Shown here piece after piece: positions 28,463-37,480 of a DNA stretch of 64,000 nt. A model generated the notes under the pieces. It ran no database searches and was not told the origin of the DNA. It was given only the letters and a program-made list of their open reading frames with translations. Position 1 is the stretch's first letter. Every line of letters begins with the position of its first letter. The stretch is from the NCBI GenBank assembly GCA_000720845.1, contig JODU01000010.1, positions 186,001 through 250,000 of the forward strand. Direction: 5' to 3'. Both the position numbers and the translations under genes were made by a program. The DNA comes from Kitasatospora aureofaciens. Lineage in GTDB: Bacteria > Actinomycetota > Actinomycetes > Streptomycetales > Streptomycetaceae.

Positions 28463-29022
28463 TGGCCCCCGTCCCCGGCAGCGGCCTGGCCAAGGGCCTG
28501 GCCGTCACCCTGCGTACGATGACGAGGAAGACCGTCACCGAGCAGTACCCGGACGCCCAGCCCGAACTGCCGCCCCGTACCCGCGGCGTGATCGGCCTGT
28601 TCGAGGAGAACTGCACGGTCTGCATGCTGTGCGCCCGAGAGTGCCCCGACTGGTGCATCTACATCGACTCCCACAAGGAGACGGTCCCGGCGGCCGCCCC
28701 CGGCGGACGCGACCGCAGCCGCAACGTCCTCGACCGTTTCGCCATCGACTTCTCCCTGTGCATGTACTGCGGTATCTGCATCGAGGTCTGTCCTTTCGAC
28801 GCCCTGTTCTGGTCCCCGGAGTTCGAGTACGCCGAGACCGACATCCGTGACCTCACCCACGAGCGGGACAAGCTCCGCGAGTGGATGTGGACCGTGCCGG
28901 CCCCGCCCGCCCTCGACCCCGGCGCGGAGGAGCCCAAGGAACTCGCCGCCGCCCGCAAGGCCGCCGACAAGCTGGCCGCGCAGCAGCGGACGGACCAGCC
29001 CGGACAGGAGGACCAGTCGTGA
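28462..29022 (+). CDS. nuoI: NADH-quinone oxidoreductase subunit I
   Basis: The 186-aa protein has two [4Fe-4S] clusters (N6a/N6b) of the TYKY subunit: CTVCMLCARECP and CMYCGICIEVCPFDAL. It bridges NuoB and whatever delivers electrons. In a complex without NuoEFG, this subunit is the natural docking point for a ferredoxin, as proposed for archaeal and chloroplast complexes (inference here). It starts on the last base of the nuoH stop codon. Confidence 0.95.
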   Translation: MAPVPGSGLAKGLAVTLRTMTRKTVTEQYPDAQPELPPRTRGVIGLFEENCTVCMLCARECPDWCIYIDSHKETVPAAAPGGRDRSRNVLDRFAIDFSLCMYCGICIEVCPFDALFWSPEFEYAETDIRDLTHERDKLREWMWTVPAPPALDPGAEEPKELAAARKAADKLAAQQRTDQPGQEDQS

Positions 29023-29642
29023 TCCTCGCCGCCGGATCCCACGGCTTCCTGTCCCCGACTGGCGTGGAGATCGCCTTCCTCCTCGTCGGCCTGGTCACGC
29101 TCGGAGCCGCCGTCATCACCGTCACCACCCCCCAGCTAGTCCACGCCGCCCTGTGGCTGGTGGTGGCCCTGGGCGGCCTCGCCGTCGAATACCTGCTGCT
29201 CACCGCCGAGTTCATCGCCTGGGTCCAGGTCCTCATCTACGTCGGTGCCGTCGTCGTCCTCATCCTGTTCGGGCTGATGCTCACCAGGGCGCCCATCGGA
29301 CGGTCCCCGGACGCCGACTCCGGCAACCGCTGGGCCGCGCTCACCGTGGCCGTGGCCTCCGCCGCGGCCCTGGTGTGGGTCGTCGTCGACGCCTTCCGCA
29401 CCACCTGGATCGACCTGGACGGCCCGGCCGCCGGCTCCACCGCCGTCACCGGAGCGAGCCTCTTCCAGAACTGGGTCCTGCCCTTCGAGGCTCTCTCGGT
29501 ACTCCTCCTCGCCGCCCTGGTCGGCGCCATCGTCCTGTCCCGCAAGGCCAAGGCGGCCCGCGCGGGCGAGGCCCCCGGGGCAGGAACATCCCAGGCAGGA
29601 ACCACCCAGGCCGGCCCCTCCCAAACGGACGGTGTCCGCTGA
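29019..29642 (+). CDS. nuoJ: NADH-quinone oxidoreductase subunit J
   Basis: The 207-aa membrane subunit has five spans; VEYLLLTAEFIAWVQVLIYV holds the conserved pi-bulge helix and acidic residues of NuoJ. The last 25 residues are a polar Ala/Gly/Thr-rich tail with repeats of a QAG motif. GGAGG precedes the GTG start, which overlaps nuoI by four bases. Confidence 0.93.
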   Translation: MILAAGSHGFLSPTGVEIAFLLVGLVTLGAAVITVTTPQLVHAALWLVVALGGLAVEYLLLTAEFIAWVQVLIYVGAVVVLILFGLMLTRAPIGRSPDADSGNRWAALTVAVASAAALVWVVVDAFRTTWIDLDGPAAGSTAVTGASLFQNWVLPFEALSVLLLAALVGAIVLSRKAKAARAGEAPGAGTSQAGTTQAGPSQTDGVR

Positions 29643-30034
29643 TGCACCTCGCCTATCCAGCCGTCCTCTCCGCCCTCCTGTTCTGCACCGGCCTCTACGG
29701 CGTCCTCGCCCGCCGCAACGCGATCCTGGTCCTGATGTCGGTCGAGCTGATGCTCAACGCCGTCAACCTCAATCTGGTCGCCTTCGACGTCTGGCTCAGC
29801 AGGGCCGCGGAGGAGACCCTGCACTCCGGCCAGGCCCTCACCCTGTTCACCATCGCCATCGCGGCCGCCGAGATCGGCATCGGCCTGGCGATCGTCCTCG
29901 CCGTCCACCGCAACCGCGGCACCTCGGACATCGACAAGCTCCGCGACACGGCCGAGGGCAACGAACCCGACGGCCCCGGCACCGACACCCCCGCGACCGG
30001 GACGGCCGCCGAGAAGGCTGAGGCCACCGCGTGA
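29642..30034 (+). CDS. nuoK: NADH-quinone oxidoreductase subunit K
   Basis: The 130-aa subunit has three transmembrane helices with the two conserved glutamates (VELMLNAVNL and AAAEIGIGLAI) of the E-channel. About 30 extra polar residues at the C-terminus exceed the usual 100-aa length, another case in this operon of an extended tail. It overlaps nuoJ by one base and nuoL by four. Confidence 0.94.
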   Translation: MHLAYPAVLSALLFCTGLYGVLARRNAILVLMSVELMLNAVNLNLVAFDVWLSRAAEETLHSGQALTLFTIAIAAAEIGIGLAIVLAVHRNRGTSDIDKLRDTAEGNEPDGPGTDTPATGTAAEKAEATA

Positions 30035-32025
30035 CCACGACCACCCTCGCCGTACTCGTCCCCCTCCTTCCCTTCCTCGGGGCTGCCGCCGGTCTCCTGC
30101 TCGGCCGGTCGGCACCCGGGTTCGTCCGCCCCCTCGCCGTGCTGCCGACGCTGGCGGCCCTCGTCCTGGCCGCAGTCGTCGCGGCCCGTCAGGGCGGCGG
30201 CCCGGCCCTCGACGCCGTCACGGAGCTGACCCCCACCGGTTCGGTCCCGATCGAACTCGCCCTGCACATCGACGGCTTCGCCGCCCTCGTCGCCCTTCTG
30301 GTCGGCACCGTCGCCGCCTGCGTGCAGATCTACTCGACGGGCTATCTGCGCGACGACCCGCGCTACCCCTCGTACGCCGCTCTCGTCTCCCTGTTCACCT
30401 CCGCGATGTTCCTCGTCGTCTACTCCGGCGACCTGATGGTGCTGCTGGTCGGCTGGGAGGTCATGGGCATCTGCTCGTACTTCCTGGTCGGCCACTACTG
30501 GGAGACCCCCGAGGCGCGCGCCGCCTCCCTCAAGGCATTCCTGGTGACCAAGCTCGGCGACGTCCCCTTCCTGATCGGTCTGCTGGCGCTGGCCACCGAG
30601 GCGGGCTCCTTCCGCATCACCCGGATCCTCGGCGCGGTGGCCGACGGATCGCTCGACCACCCGACGGTGATCGCCCTGCTCCTCCTGGCCGGTGTGGCGG
30701 GCAAGTCGGCGCAGTTCCCCCTGCACACCTGGCTCCCCGACGCGATGGCGGGCCCGACACCCGTCTCCGCGCTGATCCACGCCGCGACGATGGTCGCCGC
30801 CGGTGTGTACTTCGTCGCCCGGCTCCTTCCGCTCTTCGAGGCCTCACGGGCCGCGATGGCCGTCATGGCCGTCATGGCCGCCGTCACGATGGTCGGCTCC
30901 GCGCTCGCCGCCCTCGCCCAGGACGACATCAAACGCGTCCTGGCCTACTCGACGATCGGACAGCTCGGCTACATGACCGGTGCCCTCGCCACCGGCGACC
31001 GGGGTGCCGCCGTCTTCCACCTCCTGTCCCACGGCGCCTTCAAGGCGCTCCTGTTCCTCGCCGCCGGCGTGATCATCCACGCCGCCGGCACCAACTCGCT
31101 GGCCGCCATGTCCCGCATGCGGGGCCTGCGCGAACGCGTCCCGGACGCCTACTGGACGATGACCGTGGCCCTGCTCGCGCTCGCCGCGATCCCGCCCTTC
31201 AGCGGCTTCTTCTCCAAGGAGTCGGTCCTCGGCGCCGCGGAGCACGTCGCCACCGGCCACACCGAGCACGCGCCCGGCGCCGCGGGCTGGACCGTGCTCG
31301 TCGCCGCTCTGATCACGGCCCTGCTCACCGCCGCCTACGCCACCCGCCTGTGGCTGCTGGCCTTCCGCGGCCGAGGCGCCGAGGCCCCCGACCACGGCAG
31401 GCAGCCGGTGGTCATGAACGCCGTGCTCTGGGTGCTCGCCCTCCCCTCACTCGCCCTGGGCGGACTCGCCTTCCGACTGCTGCCCGACTGGTTCGACGGC
31501 CACGACCTCACCCCGACCCTCACCACCTCCGTGCTGGGCACGGGAGTGGCGCTGGTCGGCGGCATCGTCACCTACGCCGCCTGGCGGCACACCTCGGCGC
31601 TCGCGGCCCGCACCCCGATGGGCGCCGTCGCGGCCCACCCCGAGGGCGACGCCGCCCTGGTGGAGGCCGAGGCCATCGCCGCCCACCGGCCCGCCTACGG
31701 AGACCTCGCCTCCGCGCCCGACCCCTCGGATCCGGGACGCCTTCTGCTGGGCCCGGTGCACCGGCACGCGGCCGCCGGCTTCCATCTGGACGCGGTGTAC
31801 ACGGCCCTCTTCGTCCGCCCGGTCACGGCAGGCGCAAGCCTCGTCCGGTTCCTGGACCGCGAGGTCGTCGACACCTACGTACGAGCGGCGGGCGCACTGC
31901 CCCGCCTGCTCGGGGCCGCCGTACGGCGTGCCCAGACCGGCAATGTGCAGACCTATGTGAGCGCGCTGCTCGCCGGCACCGTCGTCCTCGCGGTCGCCGC
32001 CGTCCTCGTCGCCATGGGAGCGTGA
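30031..32025 (+). CDS. nuoL: NADH-quinone oxidoreductase subunit L
   Basis: The 664-aa antiporter-like proton-pumping subunit shows LLVGWEVMGICSYFLVGHYW (pump Glu), GKSAQFPLHTWLPDAM (pump Lys), LIHAATMVAAGVYF and the broken helix with HLLSHGAFKALLFL. The C-terminal part contains the long lateral helix and a final span. It starts at GTG 30031, overlapping nuoK. Confidence 0.95.
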   Translation: MTTTTLAVLVPLLPFLGAAAGLLLGRSAPGFVRPLAVLPTLAALVLAAVVAARQGGGPALDAVTELTPTGSVPIELALHIDGFAALVALLVGTVAACVQIYSTGYLRDDPRYPSYAALVSLFTSAMFLVVYSGDLMVLLVGWEVMGICSYFLVGHYWETPEARAASLKAFLVTKLGDVPFLIGLLALATEAGSFRITRILGAVADGSLDHPTVIALLLLAGVAGKSAQFPLHTWLPDAMAGPTPVSALIHAATMVAAGVYFVARLLPLFEASRAAMAVMAVMAAVTMVGSALAALAQDDIKRVLAYSTIGQLGYMTGALATGDRGAAVFHLLSHGAFKALLFLAAGVIIHAAGTNSLAAMSRMRGLRERVPDAYWTMTVALLALAAIPPFSGFFSKESVLGAAEHVATGHTEHAPGAAGWTVLVAALITALLTAAYATRLWLLAFRGRGAEAPDHGRQPVVMNAVLWVLALPSLALGGLAFRLLPDWFDGHDLTPTLTTSVLGTGVALVGGIVTYAAWRHTSALAARTPMGAVAAHPEGDAALVEAEAIAAHRPAYGDLASAPDPSDPGRLLLGPVHRHAAAGFHLDAVYTALFVRPVTAGASLVRFLDREVVDTYVRAAGALPRLLGAAVRRAQTGNVQTYVSALLAGTVVLAVAAVLVAMGA

Positions 32026-32031
32026 GCAGGC

Positions 32032-33612
32032 GTGATCGATATCAACGAGTCCGTGATGCAGGTCCTTCTCGCGTTCATCGTCGTCGGCCCGCTCCTCGGC
32101 GCCGCCGCCGCCCTTCTGCCGGCCCCGCCCGGACTGAAGGGGAAGTCACCCGAGCAGGCCGTGCTCCGGCACGGCGTCACCGTCACCGGCGTCGTCCTGG
32201 TCGCGGCGGTCGTCCTCGTGCTCGGCTTCGACCACGACCATCCGTCGAAGATGCAGGCCAGCACGGACATCAGCTGGATCCCCGCACTCGACGTACGCAT
32301 CCACCTCGGCATCGACGGCATCTCCCTCCCCCTGCTGGTCCTGACCGCGCTGCTGACCTTCCTCTGCGCGCTCTACTCGTACTTCAAGATGCCAACGGGC
32401 CCGAGCCCCAAGGCATTCGTCGCGCTGCTGCTCGTCCTGGAGTCCGGCACCCTCGCGACCTTCGCCGTCCTCGACCTGATCCTGTTCTTCCTCGCCTTCG
32501 AGACGGTCCTCATCCCGATGTACTTCCTCATCGCCCGCTGGGGCGGCGAGGGACGGGCCGGGGCCGCCTGGAAGTTCATCCTCTTCACGCTCCTCGGCTC
32601 CGTCGTCATGCTGCTCGGCCTGCTCCTGATCGGAATCACGGCGGGTACATTCGACATGGTGGCACTCGCCACTGACAACGGCCGGTCGCTGACCACATCC
32701 GTGCAGGTCATCGCCGTTCTGGCGATCGGGATCGGGCTTGCGGTCAAGACCCCGATGTGGCCGCTGCACAGCTGGCTGCCCGACGCCCACACCGCCGCGC
32801 CGACCGTCGGCTCGGTCCTGCTGGCCGGTGTCCTGCTGAAGATGGGTACGTACGGGTTCGTCCGGATCCTGCTCCCGGTCGCGCCGGACGGCTTCCGCAC
32901 CTTCGCGCCCTACCTCGCCGCCTTTGCCGTGGTCGGCATCATCTACGGCTCCCTGGCCTGCCTGGCCCTCGCCAGAAGAGGCGCCAGGGGCGACCTCAAG
33001 CGCCTCATCGCCTACTCCTCCGTCGGCCACATGGGCTTCGTCCTGCTCGGTGTCGCGACCATGACCCCGACCGGCGTGAACGGCGCACTCTTCGCCAACA
33101 TCGCCCACGGCCTCATCACCGGCCTGCTCTTCTTCGTGGTCGGCGCGCTCAAGGACCGCACCGGGACCACCGACCTCGACGCCCTCGCCGAGGAGTCCGG
33201 TCACGCCCTGTACGGCAGGGCACCGCGCCTGGGCGGACTGCTCGCCTTCGCCGCGGTCGCCTCGCTCGGTCTGCCGGGCCTGGCCGGGTTCTGGGGCGAG
33301 ATGCTCGCCCTGTTCGGCGCGTTCGACCCGCACGACGACCTCAGCCGCCCCGCCTTCCTCACCTTCATGGCCATCGCTGCCTTCGGCACCCTGCTGACCG
33401 CCGCATACATGCTGATCGTGGTCCGCCGCGTCTGCATGGGCGCCGTACCGCAGGACGCCCCGCAGCCGAAGCTCGCCGACGTGCGCACCTACGAGTTCGC
33501 CGCCTGGACGCCGCTCGTCGCCCTCACCGTCGTCGCCGGACTGTGGCCCAGGACCCTCCTCGGGCTGACCGACCCGGCCGTGCAGCAGCTCCTCTCAGGA
33601 GGCACCCGATGA
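32032..33612 (+). CDS. nuoM: NADH-quinone oxidoreductase subunit M
   Basis: The 526-aa antiporter-like subunit has about 14 spans. LAFETVLIPMYFLI (pump Glu), KTPMWPLHSWLPDAHTAAP (pump Lys) and YSSVGHMGFVLLG are conserved. It follows nuoL by six bases and overlaps nuoN by four. Confidence 0.95.
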   Translation: MIDINESVMQVLLAFIVVGPLLGAAAALLPAPPGLKGKSPEQAVLRHGVTVTGVVLVAAVVLVLGFDHDHPSKMQASTDISWIPALDVRIHLGIDGISLPLLVLTALLTFLCALYSYFKMPTGPSPKAFVALLLVLESGTLATFAVLDLILFFLAFETVLIPMYFLIARWGGEGRAGAAWKFILFTLLGSVVMLLGLLLIGITAGTFDMVALATDNGRSLTTSVQVIAVLAIGIGLAVKTPMWPLHSWLPDAHTAAPTVGSVLLAGVLLKMGTYGFVRILLPVAPDGFRTFAPYLAAFAVVGIIYGSLACLALARRGARGDLKRLIAYSSVGHMGFVLLGVATMTPTGVNGALFANIAHGLITGLLFFVVGALKDRTGTTDLDALAEESGHALYGRAPRLGGLLAFAAVASLGLPGLAGFWGEMLALFGAFDPHDDLSRPAFLTFMAIAAFGTLLTAAYMLIVVRRVCMGAVPQDAPQPKLADVRTYEFAAWTPLVALTVVAGLWPRTLLGLTDPAVQQLLSGGTR

Positions 33613-35156
33613 GCTCCCCGGTCCAGCTCCTCGCCGAGCCCCTGACGCAGCCACTGGCCCAGAACCTCGTCCAGTCCGTCGACTGGCTCGCCATCGCGCC
33701 CCCCACCATCACGGCGGTCGTGGGACTCGTCGTCCTCGTCACCGACCTGTTCGTCAAGGACGCCCGCAAGTCCCTGCTCGGCTGGTTCTCGGTCGCCGGA
33801 CTCGCCGCCTCCGCCCTCATGCTGCTGCCCCTGGTGAACGACGACCGCTCGACGTTCTGCCTGGCCGGCGAGCCCCGCGTCTGCAGCTACACCGCGGACA
33901 CCTTCACCCTCGCGATCCAGTTCCTGGTCCTCGGCGGCGCCCTGCTGACCGCCCTCCTGTCCGTCACCGCGGTGAAGGACGCCGACCGGGGACTGCCCGA
34001 GGGCGAGTTCTGGTTCCTGCTGCTCTCCTCCGCCGCCGGCGCCGCGCTCCTGCCCGCCTCCCGCGACCTCGCGACCCTCGTCGTCGCTCTGGAGGTCGCC
34101 TCCCTGCCCGCCTTCGCCCTGGTCGGCCTCCGGCAGGGCGACCGCAGGTCCTCCGAAGCGGCCCTGAAGTTCTTCCTGTCCTCGGTCACGGCGACAGCGG
34201 TCAGCCTCATGGGCATCAGCTTCGTGTACGCCACCACCGGCACCCTCTACCTCACCCAGGTGGCCGACCGCATCCAGCAGGTCGACGGGCAGTTCACGAC
34301 CCTCGCCCAGACCGGCGTCGTCCTCACCCTCGTCGGCTTCGCCTTCAAGACGGCCGCCGTCCCCTTCCACTTCTGGGTGCCCGACACCTACGTGGGCGCC
34401 CCCCTGCCGATCGCGGCCTACCTGTCCGTGATCGGCAAGGCGGTCGGCTTCTCCGGCCTCATCCTGGTCACGGTCGTCGCCCTGCCGTCCTACGCGGACG
34501 TCTGGGGCCCCGCCCTCGCGGCACTGGCCGCGCTCACCATGACCGTCGGCAACGTCGGCGCCCTCCGGCAGCAGGCCACGCGCGCGTACAGCGCGGTACG
34601 CCTGCTCGCCTGGTCGTCCGTCGGCCAGGCCGGCTACCTCCTGGTGCCGATCGCCGCCGCCGCGTACTCCGACGACCCCGAACGCTCGATCGGCTCCACC
34701 GTCGCCTACGCCCTCATGTACGCCGCGGTGAACCTCGGCGCCTTCGCGGTGGCCGTGCTGGTGGGCCGCACGAGGGCACTCAACCGCGTCGCGGACTACC
34801 GCGGCCTGTACGCGTCCAACCCCCTCACCGCCCTGATCCTGGCCTTCTTCCTGCTCTGCCTCGCCGGGCTGCCGCCGGGTGTCATCGGCCTGTTCGCCAA
34901 GGTCACGGTGTTCACCGCGGCCGTCGACGCCGGACTCGGCTGGCTGGCCGTCGTCATGGCCGTCAACGTGGTGATCGCCCTCTTCTACTACCTCCAATGG
35001 ACGGCTCTGCTGTTCCGGGCGCCCAAGGAAGCGACCGCCGGCCACCGTGCCCCCGGCCCCCTCACCGCCGCGATCACCGTGACCGCGGTCCTCGCCGTCG
35101 CCCTCTCCGGAGCACCCCAGCTGATCCTGCGCTTCGCCGACACCGGGCTCTTCTGA
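33609..35156 (+). CDS. nuoN: NADH-quinone oxidoreductase subunit N
   Basis: The 515-aa last antiporter-like subunit shows VVALEVASLPAFALVGL, FKTAAVPFHFWVPDTYVGAP and LLAWSSVGQAGYLLVP. It closes the operon; a long hairpin follows at 35189-35226. A reading frame open far upstream within nuoM is ignored because homology starts at the ATG at 33609. Confidence 0.95.
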   Translation: MSSPVQLLAEPLTQPLAQNLVQSVDWLAIAPPTITAVVGLVVLVTDLFVKDARKSLLGWFSVAGLAASALMLLPLVNDDRSTFCLAGEPRVCSYTADTFTLAIQFLVLGGALLTALLSVTAVKDADRGLPEGEFWFLLLSSAAGAALLPASRDLATLVVALEVASLPAFALVGLRQGDRRSSEAALKFFLSSVTATAVSLMGISFVYATTGTLYLTQVADRIQQVDGQFTTLAQTGVVLTLVGFAFKTAAVPFHFWVPDTYVGAPLPIAAYLSVIGKAVGFSGLILVTVVALPSYADVWGPALAALAALTMTVGNVGALRQQATRAYSAVRLLAWSSVGQAGYLLVPIAAAAYSDDPERSIGSTVAYALMYAAVNLGAFAVAVLVGRTRALNRVADYRGLYASNPLTALILAFFLLCLAGLPPGVIGLFAKVTVFTAAVDAGLGWLAVVMAVNVVIALFYYLQWTALLFRAPKEATAGHRAPGPLTAAITVTAVLAVALSGAPQLILRFADTGLF

Positions 35157-35188
35157 CCGCACCCGCACGCACCCGCCCGGGCACGCGC

Positions 35189-35226
35189 GCGTACGGCACC
35201 CGGCTCCACGCGCGCGTGCCGTACGC
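35189..35226 (+). terminator. terminator of the nuo operon
   Basis: GCGTACGGCAC (35189-35199) and GTGCCGTACGC (35216-35226) make a perfect 11-bp stem with a 16-base GC-rich loop that can itself pair in part. It lies 33 bases after the nuoN stop. No T-tract follows. Confidence 0.8.
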
Positions 35227-35427
35227 CGCGGCTGTCACCCGTACGGACCACAGGTGCCGCGCCGGGCGCCGGGGAACTGGTGGCCCTCGCCTGGCGTTGA
35301 CCAGTACGGAAGGGTCCACTGGACGTGTCACCCACGGCACCGGTGGCACTGGAGACCAGGAAGCAACCACAGCGAGCGAGACCAGCCAGCAAAGGGTTCC
35401 CCTGCTGCACGACTTGGAGGGCGTACC

Positions 35428-36291
35428 GTGCACCGCCGGCACAACGGGCTCAGGACCGCAGTACTCCTCGGGGGACTGTCCGCGCTCATCATCGTCATCG
35501 GCAGCTTCTTCGGCCGAGCGGGGCTCGTCGTCGCCGTCCTCGTCGCCCTGGGCACCAACGCGTACGCGTACTGGAACAGCGACAGGCTCGCACTCCGGGC
35601 CATGCGCGCCCGCCCGGTCAGCGAGTTCGAGGCCCCGGCGCTGTACCGCATGGTCCGCGAGCTCTCCACCCAGGCCCGCCAGCCGATGCCCCGCCTGTAC
35701 ATCTCGCCGACGGAGGCACCCAACGCCTTCGCGACCGGCCGCAACCCGCGCAACGCGGCCGTGTGCTGCACCGAGGGCATCATGCGCCTGCTCGACGAAC
35801 GCGAACTGCGCGGCGTCATCGGGCACGAACTCAGCCACGTCTACAACCGCGACATCCTCATCTCCTCCGTCGCCGGCGCCCTCGCCTCGGTGATCATGTT
35901 CCTGGTCAACTTCGCCTGGCTGATCCCCGTGGGACGGTCCAACGACGACGACGGACCCGGGCTGCTGGGCATGCTCCTCATCATGCTGCTCGGACCGCTC
36001 GCCGCCACCGTCATCCAACTGGCGATCAGCCGTTCCCGGGAGTACGAGGCCGACGCCTCCGGCGCCCAGCTGACCGGCGACCCGCTCGCCCTGGCCGGCG
36101 CCCTGCGCAAACTGGAACTCGGCACCAAGCAACTCCCGCTCCCCCCGGAGCCCCGGCTCGAGACCGCCAGCCACATGATGATCGCCAACCCCTTCCGGCC
36201 GGGGCAGGGACTCTCGAAGATGTTCTCCACCCACCCGCCGATGGCGGAGCGAATCGCCCGGCTCGAAAAGATGGCAGGTCGTCAGCAGTGA
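35428..36291 (+). CDS. htpX: zinc metalloprotease HtpX
   Basis: From the GTG at 35428 (GGAGG seven bases upstream) the protein is 287 aa, the usual HtpX length. It has two N-terminal spans (about 10-46), the zinc motif HELSH at 133-137, two more spans (about 145-190) and a third ligand Glu in SREYEADASG. It degrades damaged membrane proteins at the cytoplasmic face. It is translationally coupled to yccF by a four-base overlap. Confidence 0.94.
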   Translation: MHRRHNGLRTAVLLGGLSALIIVIGSFFGRAGLVVAVLVALGTNAYAYWNSDRLALRAMRARPVSEFEAPALYRMVRELSTQARQPMPRLYISPTEAPNAFATGRNPRNAAVCCTEGIMRLLDERELRGVIGHELSHVYNRDILISSVAGALASVIMFLVNFAWLIPVGRSNDDDGPGLLGMLLIMLLGPLAATVIQLAISRSREYEADASGAQLTGDPLALAGALRKLELGTKQLPLPPEPRLETASHMMIANPFRPGQGLSKMFSTHPPMAERIARLEKMAGRQQ

Positions 36292-36704
36292 AGACCATCC
36301 TCAACGTCATTTGGCTCGTGCTCAGCGGCTTCTGGCTGTTCCTCGGCTACCTGCTCGCGGGCGCGCTGCTCTGCGTCACGATCATCGGAATCCCCTTCGG
36401 CATCGCCGCCTTCCGCATCGGCGTCTACGCCCTGTGGCCCTTCGGGTACACGGCGGTCGAGCGCCGCGACGCCGGAGCACCCTCCTGCATCGGGAACGTG
36501 CTGTGGCTCGTCCTGGCCGGCTGGTGGCTGGCCCTCGGCCACATCGTCACCGGTATCGCGCTGTGCGTGACGATCATCGGCATCCCGCTCGGCATCGCCA
36601 ACTTCAAGCTGATCCCCGTCTCGCTGCTCCCGCTGGGGCGCGAGATCGTACGCACGGACCAGCCGTTCACCGCCGCGGGAACGTCACAGCGGACCGGCTG
36701 GTAA
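36288..36704 (+). CDS. yccF: YccF domain membrane protein
   Basis: The 138-aa protein consists of two related halves, each with a membrane segment ending in LCVTIIGIPFGIA or LCVTIIGIPLGIA, the signature of the YccF family. Function is unknown. The overlap with htpX suggests a shared role in membrane quality control. Confidence 0.9.
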   Translation: MKTILNVIWLVLSGFWLFLGYLLAGALLCVTIIGIPFGIAAFRIGVYALWPFGYTAVERRDAGAPSCIGNVLWLVLAGWWLALGHIVTGIALCVTIIGIPLGIANFKLIPVSLLPLGREIVRTDQPFTAAGTSQRTGW

Positions 36705-36735
36705 AGAGTCTCCGCGAGCCGTCGCGTGGCCCTCG

Positions 36736-36762
36736 TTGTCCACAGCCTCCAGGTTGTCCACA
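36736..36762 (+). promoter_or_regulatory. two DnaA boxes in tandem
   Basis: Two perfect TTGTCCACA sequences, the Streptomyces DnaA-box consensus, lie in the same orientation at 36736-36744 and 36754-36762, 18 bp apart. They are upstream of the SUKH gene at 36803. This could be a DnaA-titrating or DnaA-regulated site; it is not an origin. Confidence 0.6.
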
Positions 36763-36802
36763 GGCCCGCACGGATGTCAGCGGCGGCCTGCATCATGAAC
36801 CC

Positions 36803-37396
36803 ATGACCGAGAACGAGCAGTTGCTGGCACGGGTGGCCGCCAAGGCGCGGGTCACCCACCCGTGGGGTTGGGCCTCCCTGCCCGAGCCCGTGGACGGGGC
36901 GACGTCGGCCCGCGCCGAGGCAGCCCTGGGCTTCCCTCTCCCCGCACTGCTCGCCGAGCTGTACCTGCGCATAGGGGATGGCGGATTCGGCCCGGAGTAC
37001 GGTCTGTTGCCCCTGCTCGACAGCCCGCCCTCGGGCGAGCCCGCCGCCGTCGCCCAGTACCTCGCCAACCGCGACAGCGGCGCGAAGGACCCCGACTGGC
37101 CCTGGCCCGAGGGAGTTCTGCCCATATCCCACTGGGGCTGCGCGATGTACGCGTGCGTCGACTGCCGCTCCCCGCAGGCCACCGTCCTCCTCTTCGAGCC
37201 CAATGCCGGTGACCCCGACCGCGCCTGGTACGTCGACGCCCCGAGCCTCGCCGACTGGCTGCGCGCCTGGGTCGAGGGCACGGGCTGGTACGAGGAGGCC
37301 CACGAGGGCCCGGAACCGGCCCCCTGGAGCGATTTCGCCATACGCACCGGCAGAGGACCCGCGACGACGGACAGATCGCCCGCACCGGCGTCCTGA
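36803..37396 (+). CDS. SMI1/KNR4 (SUKH) domain protein
   Basis: The 197-aa protein matches the SUKH fold: FPLPALLAELYLRIGDGGFGPEYGLLPL is the core segment (residues about 44-70), followed by a variable second half. SUKH proteins include immunity proteins against polymorphic toxins, but single copies of this type are common in Streptomyces core genomes and of unknown role. It lies downstream of the paired DnaA boxes. No toxin gene is adjacent. Confidence 0.83.
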   Translation: MTENEQLLARVAAKARVTHPWGWASLPEPVDGATSARAEAALGFPLPALLAELYLRIGDGGFGPEYGLLPLLDSPPSGEPAAVAQYLANRDSGAKDPDWPWPEGVLPISHWGCAMYACVDCRSPQATVLLFEPNAGDPDRAWYVDAPSLADWLRAWVEGTGWYEEAHEGPEPAPWSDFAIRTGRGPATTDRSPAPAS

Positions 37397-37480
37397 AGGA
37401 AACCGGCCGCCGAGGCTCTTCCCGCCGGGACATACCCCGGGGTGCCGACGTGCGACCACCTCGGTGCACCCAGCCGTCGG

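Noticed and set aside
36736..36762. DnaA boxes as a chromosomal or element origin.
   Set aside because: Only two boxes and no AT-rich unwinding region or dnaA/dnaN neighbours.
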